The notes under the pieces: generated by a model | Told to the model about the DNA's origin: nothing | Seen by the model: only the letters and a program-made list of their open reading frames with translations | Database searches by the model: none | Shown here: piece after piece, positions 35,686-43,385 of the stretch | How the letters are laid out: each line of letters starts with the position of its first letter | Position numbering within the stretch: position 1 is the stretch's first letter | Assembly: GCA_049642465.1 (NCBI GenBank) | Contig: JBAROV010000050.1 | Location: 62,001 to 126,000, forward strand | Direction: 5' to 3' | Origin: CAWDPQ01 sp049642465 | Lineage (GTDB): Bacteria; Acidobacteriota; Vicinamibacteria; Vicinamibacterales; 2-12-FULL-66-21 | DNA length: 64,000 nt | Program-made: the position numbers and the translations under genes

Positions 35686-35984
35686 GCCAGCGGATCCATC
35701 GTCGGACCGCAGGGGCTGCCCTCTGGGTCGGTGCAGATGAGGTCAATCTCGCTTTGCCAGCGCTTGAACATCGTGACAGCGCGTGCCACAGGCGGCTCGC
35801 TGATTCGCCTATTCAAGTTGCCGATGGCAGCTTCGAGTTCCAGTCGCAGGTCTCTTAGCGGAAGACTGGTGCGAGGGCCGGTCGGTTCCGCGAGGGACCT
35901 CGTCTTCCGGGTCGTCCTCTTTCTGGCACGTGTCGGACGTGCGGACCTTTTGACGGTCTTTCTGGACTTCGGTCGTTTCGCCAC
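35682..35984 (-). CDS. 100-aa basic peptide with C-terminal Cys-rich tail; candidate RiPP-like precursor
   Basis: Translation starts at a GTG with a clear GAGGAG 6 nt upstream. Residues 1-32 are very basic and repetitive (KRPKSRKTVKRSARPTRARK). Residues 40-80 form an amphipathic helical region (LPLRDLRLELEAAIGNLNRR). The last 17 residues, CTDPEGSPCGPTMDPLA, contain two Cys (84 and 92), Ser and Thr. No known family is recognised. The stop overlaps the start of the SagB-type dehydrogenase gene, and a receptor kinase gene ends 29 bp upstream. A leader/core layout is an inference; it may instead be a small regulatory or nucleic-acid-binding protein. Confidence 0.7.
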   Translation of the reverse strand: MAKRPKSRKTVKRSARPTRARKRTTRKTRSLAEPTGPRTSLPLRDLRLELEAAIGNLNRRISEPPVARAVTMFKRWQSEIDLICTDPEGSPCGPTMDPLA

Positions 35985-36013
35985 GGGCTACTCCTCGAAA
36001 GTGTGGATGGAGT

Positions 36014-38647
36014 CTAGGGGAGCCTCGACGCACGGTCAAGTACTGGCAGACCGAGCACCTTCAGTAGATTTTGAAAACGCGGCTCTCGCCGCAGCGGATC
36101 GACGCGCGGATCGACGGCGAGCCACAATAAGTCGGAATCACGCTCTTCGGCTGCGCGCTCGAGGAACTGAAGGGCCGGCTCGTGCTCGCCTAAAGCGGTG
36201 TGAATGTAGGCGAGTTGACCCGGTCCGATCCGCTCGTGTCGCGAGGCGACATCTGTTGTCAACCGGCGGAGTGCCGCCCTTGCTTCATCTTTCCGGCCGG
36301 CGCGCGCCAACAGCACGATTAGGTGAGCCCGCCAGCCAGTTGCGGCCCGTCCCGCCAGGTCCACCGCGCGTTCATTTGCTGCCATCGCATCCGCGAGTGC
36401 CCCGCGCGCGGCCTGTATCCGCGACATGACAAAATACACCCCCGGCGATCCTGGGTCGAGTTGCAGCGCTCGAGAAGCCTCTGCGAGCGCCCGATCGTGG
36501 GCGCCCGTGTAGTACAGCATCAACGCCTGCGTCGATGCGGCACTCGGAGAGAGCGGGTCGAGCGTCACCGCCCGCTCCGCTTCGGCGATCGCAGCGGCGC
36601 TGCGTCCGCGCGCGATGAGGAAGCGTGCATATTGCGAGTGTGCCCGATCGGAACTCGGATTCAGCTCGATCGCTGTTTGATATTCGGACTCGGCACCATC
36701 CCAATCCCAGTCGTAATAGAACTTCAAGTCGGCAAGCACCTCGTGCGCGGTGCTCGAATCGGCATCGAGCGTAACTGCGCGTGATGCCGCGGCAAGCGCA
36801 GAGGCGCGCGCCTCGGCCTGTGAGATCACGCGCATGAACCCAAGGGTAATGTGCGCCCGTGCCAGACCCGCATATGCCGGCGCGTGTGCGGCATCGAGCT
36901 CGATGGCGCGCTGAAACGCAGCAACTGAGGCGCGCATGTTATCCGCGCCCAACTGGTTCAACTGATACAGCCCTTGAAAGTACGCCTGTTCAGCCGCCGC
37001 ATTCGTGGTTCTGACCTGGGTCAGGCGCCGAGTCTCGGCAGGCGTCAGCACGGCGTGTACAGCCTCGGCAATTGCGCGCGCGACCTCCGCCTCGAGTGCG
37101 AGCGCGTCTCCGAGCCCACGCTCGAACGTCCGTGACCAGACAACGGCGCCGCTCGCCTCGACGAGTCGCGCGTTCACTCGAACTCGTTCCACACCCCCCG
37201 GGCCTCGCGAAGTGTTAACAGTCCCTTCGATCGCTGCGTCGACTCCGAGTTTCGCAAACACGTTGTCGCTCGCCGCCTTCGAGTCCTTGAACTGCATGAC
37301 CGATGTGCGAGATGCCACCCGGATGGCCTTGATCTGGCCGAGTGTTGCGATCAGTTGATCGGTCAGCGCTTCGGCCAGGTGCGGGGAGGCAGACGCCCCC
37401 GACACGTCCGCCAGCGGCAGCACGGCGATGCTCGTGATTGGAGGAGAAGTTGCTGGTGGGGGCGCCACGCCGCCGCGCCCCGACCACACGATTGCGGCCA
37501 CCGCGGCCAACAACGCCAGGCCCGCAATAATCAAGCTGGCCAGCTCCGGCGTCCGGACAACCGTCCGCCACCACGGCTGGGAGGTTACCGTGGGGGACTG
37601 AAACCTGATCGCTCCCTCGCGGAGCGCGACCTCCATTTCGCCGGCCGTGCGATACCGCTTCGCCGGATCTGCGTCGAGCGCCCGCTCGACCACCTGGACG
37701 AATGAGGGGGGAAGATCCGGTCGCAGGTCGCGCAACCGTCGTCTTTGCCCATGCGCGTGCGCGCGGGCCAGCTGTTCGATCGAAGCGGCAACGACGGGGT
37801 AGTGACCGGTGACGAGATAGCAAAGCAGGACGCCGAGTCCGTACAGATCGCTCTGAACGGTGGCTGGCTGACCGCGGAATACTTCCGGCGCCACGTACAG
37901 AGGCGTGCCGGCCATGCGCGCCGAGCCGCTGTCGTCTTTCAACTCTTCGCCCGTGCCGAAGTCCATCAGGACGGTGCGACCGCCGCTCTCGCGCAGGACG
38001 TTCTGCGCCTTGACGTCGCGATGCAACAGCCCTGATCCGTGCACCGCCGCCAGTGCGGCGCAGAGATCCTGGCCGATGACCGCCGCTTCGGCGGCGCCGA
38101 AGGTGCCCCGCGACGCGACAATCTGCTCGAGCGATTCGCCTCGCACGAGCTCCATCCACAACCCGACACGCCCGTCATGCTCTTCCGCGCCATACACCTG
38201 GACGACATTGGGGTGGCGGACACGGGCCAGGCGCCGGGCTTCCTGCAGCACCCGCGCGTGCCGATCGCGTCGTTCGGCCGCCGCCGCCCCGCCCGAGTCG
38301 TGCAGCAGCTTGAGCGCCACTTCGCGGTGCAGTTCCGTGTCCCACGCCCGGAACACTTCGGACGAGGCGCCGGTGCCAATCCGGTCGAGCATGACCAGCC
38401 GTCCCCAGCGCGGGCCGGTGGGCTCGCCAACCGTCACGTCCGAGGGCGACGGGAGTCCTCGGTCGAGCGGTTCGTCCTCGAGCGGGATGCTGCGGTAGAG
38501 CGACGCGATGTTTTCGACGAGCCGCAGGTGGCGGACGATGCGACGGTCCGAACCGCCCGCCCTGGACTCGACTCGCTCCCAGTCGACCGGTTGGCCGTCG
38601 GCGACCGAAGCGGCGAGATCCGCGAGCGCGCGATCGTCAGCCTTCAA
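36014..38647 (-). CDS. Transmembrane Ser/Thr protein kinase with TolB-like and TPR C-terminal regions
   Basis: The TTG at 38647 is supported by a GGAGGAG about 9 nt upstream and gives 877 aa; the start overlaps the sigma-factor gene by 11 bp. The PknB-type kinase domain (about 75-350) shows RIGTGASSEVFRAW, the VALKLL lysine, LLHRDVKAQNVL and VLMDFGTG, so it should be active. A TM helix (LIIAGLALLAAVAAIVW) follows. Next is a TolB/FlgO-like domain (SIAVLPLADVSGASASPHLA), then about ten TPR units to the C-terminus. Such kinases commonly sit beside ECF sigma factors in Acidobacteria. The export-side TPR part may sense a protein or peptide ligand. Confidence 0.93.
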   Translation of the reverse strand: MKADDRALADLAASVADGQPVDWERVESRAGGSDRRIVRHLRLVENIASLYRSIPLEDEPLDRGLPSPSDVTVGEPTGPRWGRLVMLDRIGTGASSEVFRAWDTELHREVALKLLHDSGGAAAAERRDRHARVLQEARRLARVRHPNVVQVYGAEEHDGRVGLWMELVRGESLEQIVASRGTFGAAEAAVIGQDLCAALAAVHGSGLLHRDVKAQNVLRESGGRTVLMDFGTGEELKDDSGSARMAGTPLYVAPEVFRGQPATVQSDLYGLGVLLCYLVTGHYPVVAASIEQLARAHAHGQRRRLRDLRPDLPPSFVQVVERALDADPAKRYRTAGEMEVALREGAIRFQSPTVTSQPWWRTVVRTPELASLIIAGLALLAAVAAIVWSGRGGVAPPPATSPPITSIAVLPLADVSGASASPHLAEALTDQLIATLGQIKAIRVASRTSVMQFKDSKAASDNVFAKLGVDAAIEGTVNTSRGPGGVERVRVNARLVEASGAVVWSRTFERGLGDALALEAEVARAIAEAVHAVLTPAETRRLTQVRTTNAAAEQAYFQGLYQLNQLGADNMRASVAAFQRAIELDAAHAPAYAGLARAHITLGFMRVISQAEARASALAAASRAVTLDADSSTAHEVLADLKFYYDWDWDGAESEYQTAIELNPSSDRAHSQYARFLIARGRSAAAIAEAERAVTLDPLSPSAASTQALMLYYTGAHDRALAEASRALQLDPGSPGVYFVMSRIQAARGALADAMAANERAVDLAGRAATGWRAHLIVLLARAGRKDEARAALRRLTTDVASRHERIGPGQLAYIHTALGEHEPALQFLERAAEERDSDLLWLAVDPRVDPLRREPRFQNLLKVLGLPVLDRASRLP

Positions 38648-39230
38648 CGTCCATCTCCTCCGCGAGACGCACCAGCGCCCGCGTGACGGCCATGCGCGCG
38701 GCGTCCGGGCTCGACTTCCCGTGCGTCGCCGCAATCTGCTGATAACTCTGTTGCATTTCTACACGCGCGATGATGATGTCGCGTTCCTCCGGCTTGAGCC
38801 GCCCCATCGCAGCTTCGTAGCGTTCCAGGGCTTCCTTGCCGATGGCCTCTTCGAGAGGGGACGCCGCCGGGTCGGCAAACCGATCGCTCTCTTCGAGCGT
38901 GGCGGCAGGGGGATAGCGATTCAGCCGGCGCACCTCATCGCGTACGCGATTGATGAGCGCCTGACGCAGGTACGCCTGCAGCGCTCCCTCGTGCCGCGGT
39001 TCGAACACGTCGATGCGACGAAGCGTTTGCGCCAGCGTCTCCTGCACGAGATCCTCCGTATCGCGAAGGTCCCGTGTCCAGCGCGGCAACCGCCCGCGCG
39101 CCCAGCGGCGCAGCGGCGGTAAGTGCCGGCGAAACAGATCGTTCAGGGCCTCGGCGTCTCCCGCCCGGGCACGCCGGAGGAGATCGGCCGTGGAGGACAC
39201 GCCAGGCGAGGGCGGCACCGGCTCATCCAT
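38637..39230 (-). CDS. ECF-type RNA polymerase sigma factor
   Basis: From the ATG at 39230 the protein is 197 aa. Region 2 is visible as DTEDLVQETLAQTLRRI with the preceding LFRRHLPPLRRWARGRLP. Region 4 is RLKPEERDIIIARVEMQQSY followed by DAARMAVTRALVRLAEEM. There is no obvious anti-sigma gene; the overlapping downstream receptor kinase probably controls it, as in other sigma-kinase pairs of this phylum. It is the first gene of the four-gene run with kinase, peptide and SagB-type dehydrogenase. Confidence 0.92.
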   Translation of the reverse strand: MDEPVPPSPGVSSTADLLRRARAGDAEALNDLFRRHLPPLRRWARGRLPRWTRDLRDTEDLVQETLAQTLRRIDVFEPRHEGALQAYLRQALINRVRDEVRRLNRYPPAATLEESDRFADPAASPLEEAIGKEALERYEAAMGRLKPEERDIIIARVEMQQSYQQIAATHGKSSPDAARMAVTRALVRLAEEMDVEG

Positions 39231-39335
39231 GGGCGCAGGCACAGTGAGCCGCCATGGACGCCGATCATAAACCCTTAACGCCTGCGATTTGGCCTCCATG
39301 AGGGTGTAACGGTGGGACGAGTGAAAGCGAACAAA

Positions 39336-39475
39336 CTACCCGCCTTCGCGGCTTCGGCGCGGTAGTCTCCGCCTTCGCCATCAGCTCCAGCTTCCCAGCT
39401 TCCAGCTTTTCGACCCCCGAGCCCCGGATGAGCCCCGGATCCCGAGCCCCGGATCCCGACTCTTCTCTGTTACGG
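39336..39475. repeat. Composite intergenic repeats (REP-like hairpin plus 7-bp arrays)
   Basis: The 251-bp divergent gap between the sigma-factor and serine-hydrolase genes holds a CCGCCTTCGC palindrome (39336-39367). CTTCCAG-type heptamers follow (39382-39408; the same word as at 58944-58985 and 55886-55900). Alternating GAGCCCC/GGATCCC heptamers end the block (39417-39465). Promoters for both genes must lie in or next to these, and I cannot single them out. Confidence 0.65.
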
Positions 39476-39481
39476 TACCGA

Positions 39482-40519
39482 ATGCTCTTGCGCTTGATTG
39501 CACTCGGTCTATTGACACTCGCCCTCGTCAAAGCGCCAAGCGCGAGCGCCGAATCCCAAGTGTCCTCACTCGCCGACGTGGCGAAAGCAGCCACTGCGAT
39601 TCCTCGTCTCCACAGCCTCATCGTCAGCCATCGAGGGACGATCGTGCTCGAGCACTACGCATCTGCTCGCGCACGCAGGCTGACCAATATCAAGTCGGCG
39701 TCAAAGAGCATCATTTCCGCTCTCGTGGGGATTGCCATCCAGCGTGGTCACATCAAGGGCGTGCAGCAGCCAATCTCGGACTACTTTCCCGAGCTCCGCA
39801 CGGATCCCGATCCGCGAAAACAACGGATCACCATCGAGGATCTGCTGACGATGAGATCGGGATGGGAGTCGACGAGTTTCGACAATTACGGGGAGTGGGT
39901 GCGGAGTCGGAATTGGGTGAGATACGTGCTGGGTCGGCCGTTGATCAGCGAGCCAGGCACCGAGATGGAATACAGCACGGGCAGCACGCACCTCCTGTCA
40001 GCCATACTGACGAAAGCGACTCGCAAGAGCACGTGGCAGTTCGCGCAGGAGGCTCTTGGCACGCCGCTCGGGATCACCATCCCACGATGGCCGAGAGACC
40101 CGCAGGGGATCTATTTCGGTGGCAACGAGATGCTGATGACCCCTCGGCACATGCTCGCCTTCGGTGAGTTGTACCTGAACAACGGCCGCGCCAGGCCCGT
40201 CCGCCGCAGCGCGGCCGAAGGCGGGGGACGACAGGTGGTACCGCAGGATTGGGTCGAGACATCGTGCAAGGGACGCGGGCGATCCCGCTTCAATCCCGAC
40301 CAGCTGTACGGCTATGGATGGTGGCTGCGCGATTTTGGCGGGGAGGAGTCATGCTTCGCCTGGGGCTACGGCGGTCAGTACATCTTCGTCTTCCGCCGCC
40401 TCAACCTTGTGATCGTGACAACTTCTTCCACCAACGTCAGCGAGGAGCGGCGCGATCATCGACGCGCCCTGTTCGACTTGATCCAGAGACACATCCTGCC
40501 GCAGTTCGCAGGCAGCTGA
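39482..40519 (+). CDS. Secreted serine hydrolase, class-C beta-lactamase fold
   Basis: The ATG at 39482 gives 345 aa with a signal peptide (MLLRLIALGLLTLALVKAPS, cut near ASA). The catalytic SxxK motif is in IKSASKSIISALVG, and the second motif is YST in MEYSTGSTHLLSA. GYGWWLRDFGG to FAWGYGGQYIF supplies the third region. These proteins act as esterases, amidases or D-Ala-D-Ala peptidases; antibiotic resistance is not implied. It is monocistronic, with heptamer-like repeats on both sides. Confidence 0.9.
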   Translation: MLLRLIALGLLTLALVKAPSASAESQVSSLADVAKAATAIPRLHSLIVSHRGTIVLEHYASARARRLTNIKSASKSIISALVGIAIQRGHIKGVQQPISDYFPELRTDPDPRKQRITIEDLLTMRSGWESTSFDNYGEWVRSRNWVRYVLGRPLISEPGTEMEYSTGSTHLLSAILTKATRKSTWQFAQEALGTPLGITIPRWPRDPQGIYFGGNEMLMTPRHMLAFGELYLNNGRARPVRRSAAEGGGRQVVPQDWVETSCKGRGRSRFNPDQLYGYGWWLRDFGGEESCFAWGYGGQYIFVFRRLNLVIVTTSSTNVSEERRDHRRALFDLIQRHILPQFAGS

Positions 40520-40523
40520 CCAG

Positions 40524-40566
40524 TTGATCCGTTGCGTGTTGATCCGTTGATCGATTGATCCGCTAG
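40524..40566. repeat. GTTGATCC repeat with possible promoter
   Basis: Units of GTTGATC(C) at 7-8 bp spacing end next to TAGAAT (40564-40569), which resembles a -10 box. TTGATC copies at 40524, 40539, 40547 and 40555 each resemble a -35 box; the copy at 40539 would leave a 19-bp spacer. The gene at 40601 follows. The promoter reading is weak. Confidence 0.45.
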
Positions 40567-40600
40567 AATAGCCGTTTCAGGTCCGAGAAGGAGGACAGCA

Positions 40601-41269
40601 ATGCGTTTCGCTCACGCGTCAGCCGTTGCGATCGCCGTCGCCCTGTTCATGCCCGTCGTCCAGGCCCAGGACGCCGACCGCAAAGTGGCAGGCGGAGGCA
40701 TTACGGCCAAGGGATGGCAGGGGAAGGTCGATGCCGGCAACAAACAGGGATTGACCATTAACGATTCCAAGTTTTCGCCCGAGGCCAGCGGCTTCCACAT
40801 TTCCACTGGTGCCGCCGGAATCTACTGGAATCCCGCCAACACCGCGAAGGGTGATTACACGGTCAAGGCGACGTTCAAAGAGCCGAAGATGACCATCAAT
40901 CACCCGCACCCTTACGGCGTTTTCATTGCCGGGAAGAACCTCGACAGTGACAAGCCCAGCTACATCTACTGCGTCGCGTACCGCGACGGGACGTATATCG
41001 TCCGGCAGTTTACTGACGGTGCCGTGAGCACAATCGTCAGGAAGACGCCGCACGCGGCAATCGACAAGGCCACCGGCCCTGAAGACGATGTGACGCAGGA
41101 AGTGGGTTGGACGGTGAAGGGTGGGAAGGCCGACTGCACCGTCAACGGTCAGGTGGTGTATTCGCTCGACTCGGCCACGGTGAAGCTCGACTCCACCGAC
41201 GGCCAGACCGGCATCCGCCTCAGCCACAACTCCGACGTCAGCGTTCCAAACTTCACGTTGTCGAAGTAA
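40601..41269 (+). CDS. Secreted beta-sandwich protein of unknown function (DUF1080/LamG-like)
   Basis: The 222-aa protein has a GGAGG ribosome site and a signal peptide (MRFAHASAVAIAVALFMPVV, cut after QAQ). The mature part is rich in beta strands (GFHISTGAAGIYWNPAN, GDYTVKATFKEPK, GVFIAGKNLDS, YIYCVAYRDGTYIVRQF, DCTVNGQVVYSL, GIRLSHNSDVSVPNF). This pattern matches laminin-G/DUF1080-like jellyroll proteins common in Acidobacteria and Planctomycetes. No catalytic site is apparent. It probably binds carbohydrate or another extracellular ligand. Confidence 0.8.
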   Translation: MRFAHASAVAIAVALFMPVVQAQDADRKVAGGGITAKGWQGKVDAGNKQGLTINDSKFSPEASGFHISTGAAGIYWNPANTAKGDYTVKATFKEPKMTINHPHPYGVFIAGKNLDSDKPSYIYCVAYRDGTYIVRQFTDGAVSTIVRKTPHAAIDKATGPEDDVTQEVGWTVKGGKADCTVNGQVVYSLDSATVKLDSTDGQTGIRLSHNSDVSVPNFTLSK

Positions 41270-41339
41270 CGCCGCCAATTCGATCAGCCGACGTCCGGCG
41301 CCCACATGTCGGTGGGCGCCGGCGGTTCGTCGCCCCGTC

Positions 41340-41867
41340 ATGAATTACATTCACATTCTGACGGTCCTCGCCGTCACGCATCCGGTCGGGAACACCGTCT
41401 CGGCTCAGCCGGCGCTCTGCATGGCGGATTCGTCGAATACCGCGCCGGTGCCCGCCGCATCCGGCTCGCCGGTTGCGCACGCGACGATCGACCAGCTGAC
41501 GTGGCTCTCTGGCGTCTGGACTGGCCCCAGCGGATCCGATGAGCGATGGACGCCGCCGGTGAGCGGTTCGATGCTTGGCCTCTCGCGCACGCTCAGAAAT
41601 AACGTGCTCACCGAATTCGAGTTTCTCTGCATCGTCCAGCGGAACGGAGGGCTCGTGTATCAGGCGATGCCGAACGGCCGGTCGCCCGCGACGGACTTCA
41701 CGATGACGCGCATCGGGCCGACGAGCGTCACGTTCGAGAATCCCGCGCACGATTTTCCCAAAGCCATCCGCTACAGCCTCCGGCCGGACGGGACACTCGA
41801 AGCGAGGGTCAGCGGCGGGCCCGGCGAGCGGTCCCTCACGTTCACATTTACGCGGCGGGGGCCGTGA
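41340..41867 (+). CDS. Secreted DUF6265-type protein
   Basis: The 175-aa protein begins with a short signal-like stretch (MNYIHILTVLAVTHPVGNTV, cut near SAQ). The mature region LTWLSGVWTGPSGSDERWTP, SMLGLSRTLRNN, TSVTFENPAHDFPKAIRY matches the lipocalin-like DUF6265 family. Members are periplasmic or extracellular and have no assigned function. It follows the previous secreted-protein gene by 70 bp on the same strand and converges on the MATE gene. Confidence 0.82.
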   Translation: MNYIHILTVLAVTHPVGNTVSAQPALCMADSSNTAPVPAASGSPVAHATIDQLTWLSGVWTGPSGSDERWTPPVSGSMLGLSRTLRNNVLTEFEFLCIVQRNGGLVYQAMPNGRSPATDFTMTRIGPTSVTFENPAHDFPKAIRYSLRPDGTLEARVSGGPGERSLTFTFTRRGP

Positions 41868-41888
41868 AGCTGGGGTCTGGCGCGGTGC

Positions 41889-43325
41889 CTACACACTCTT
41901 CAGCTTCCACTTTCCTCGCCGGAAAAGGACGACGCTGATGACGGCGAGCGTGGAGTAGGCGACGGTCAATGCGATGAACACGCCGTGTGCGCCCAGGCCC
42001 TCGCGTGTCGACAGCCACCAGGCGAGCGGAATTTCCCACAGCCAGAACACAAACAGATTGATGAGCGTTGGCGTCCAGGTGTCGCCCGCGCCATTGAATG
42101 CCTGCGTCAGAACCATGCCGCACGCGTAAAACACGAACCCGAGGCTCACGATCCGCAGGCAGCCGACGGCGTACGGCGTGACGGATGGATCGTCTGTGAA
42201 CAACCAGGCGATCTGTGGCGCCGCGATCAGGAAGATTGCGCCAACGATCCCGAGAAAAACCATGTTGTACCTGGCAGCCGTCCACACCGCGGCCTCGGCC
42301 CGATCCGGTCGCTTCGCGCCCAAATTCTGCCCGACCATTGTCGCCGCGGCATTGCTGATACCGAATGCAGGTAGCAGCGCAAACACGATCACGCGGATCC
42401 CGATGGTGTATCCGGCGAGTGCCGCGCTGCCCGACGTCGAGAGAATTCGAACCAGGCCGACGTAGCTGGCGGTGCCGATCAGGATTTGAATCGTGCCCGA
42501 GCCGGAGAGCCGCAGCACTGTGCGAAGCGTGGGAAGGTCGATGCGCAGGTGGCGGGCCGCAAGGCGAATCCGGCCCCGGCCGCGCGTCAGCACGAAAAAC
42601 TGATAGAGCACCGCGGAACCGCGTCCAATGTTGGTGGCGACAGCTGCGCCCATCACGCCAAGCTGCGGAAACGGGCCGAGGCCGAAGATGAAGCACGGGC
42701 CCAGCACAATATTGAGAACGTTGCCGGCGATGAGCACGCGCATCGCGATCGCGGCATCTCCAGCACCGCGAAAGACGGCGTTCTGGAGAAAGAGCAGCAC
42801 CACGGTGGCATTCCCGCCGAGCATGACGCGGGTGAAGCCGCTGCCTGAGGTCACGACGTCCTCCGCGGCCCCCATCAGGCGCAGCAGCGAGCTCGCAAAC
42901 GGCGCAGTGCCAAGGGCGATTGCGGCCGCGACGCCAAGGCCGAGGAAAACGGATTGCGCGGCCGCGCGCGCGGCGCCTTCCGGATCGTGTTGCCCCGTCC
43001 GCCGCGCGACGACTGCCGTTGCGCCGATCGAGAGTCCCATCGCCGCGGTGTAGATGATCGTCAACATCGACTCCGTCAGGCCGACGGTGGCGATGGCGTT
43101 TGCGCCCAGGTGCGCGACCCAGAAAACGTCGGCGACGGCGAAGATCGATTCCATCGCCATTTCCAGAACCATCGGGACGGCGAGCATCACGACAGCGCGC
43201 CCGACAGGCGCAGTGGTGTAGTCGATGCGTGCACCCCGAATAGCCTCGCGCAGCGTCGCCCACGCGCTGGACGAGGTGTCGAGTGGCGGCTGCCCTGCCG
43301 TCGGCGGTTCCGTGAGGATCGACAT
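41889..43325 (-). CDS. MATE-family multidrug/toxin exporter
   Basis: The 478-aa membrane protein has twelve predicted helices. The two MATE halves are recognisable from MLAVPMVLEMAMESIFAVAD (N-half start) and LRLSGSGTIQILIGTASYVG (C-half start), and from the AFNGAGDTWTP loop. These proteins export cationic compounds with Na+ or H+. The gene is alone, with 60 bp to the TonB receptor gene upstream and no regulator nearby. Confidence 0.93.
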   Translation of the reverse strand: MSILTEPPTAGQPPLDTSSSAWATLREAIRGARIDYTTAPVGRAVVMLAVPMVLEMAMESIFAVADVFWVAHLGANAIATVGLTESMLTIIYTAAMGLSIGATAVVARRTGQHDPEGAARAAAQSVFLGLGVAAAIALGTAPFASSLLRLMGAAEDVVTSGSGFTRVMLGGNATVVLLFLQNAVFRGAGDAAIAMRVLIAGNVLNIVLGPCFIFGLGPFPQLGVMGAAVATNIGRGSAVLYQFFVLTRGRGRIRLAARHLRIDLPTLRTVLRLSGSGTIQILIGTASYVGLVRILSTSGSAALAGYTIGIRVIVFALLPAFGISNAAATMVGQNLGAKRPDRAEAAVWTAARYNMVFLGIVGAIFLIAAPQIAWLFTDDPSVTPYAVGCLRIVSLGFVFYACGMVLTQAFNGAGDTWTPTLINLFVFWLWEIPLAWWLSTREGLGAHGVFIALTVAYSTLAVISVVLFRRGKWKLKSV

Positions 43326-43385
43326 GAACCGCCAATATTGCCACGGCGCGAAGGCGGAGGAACGCGAGTTCTGGCGGCGCTCGGG

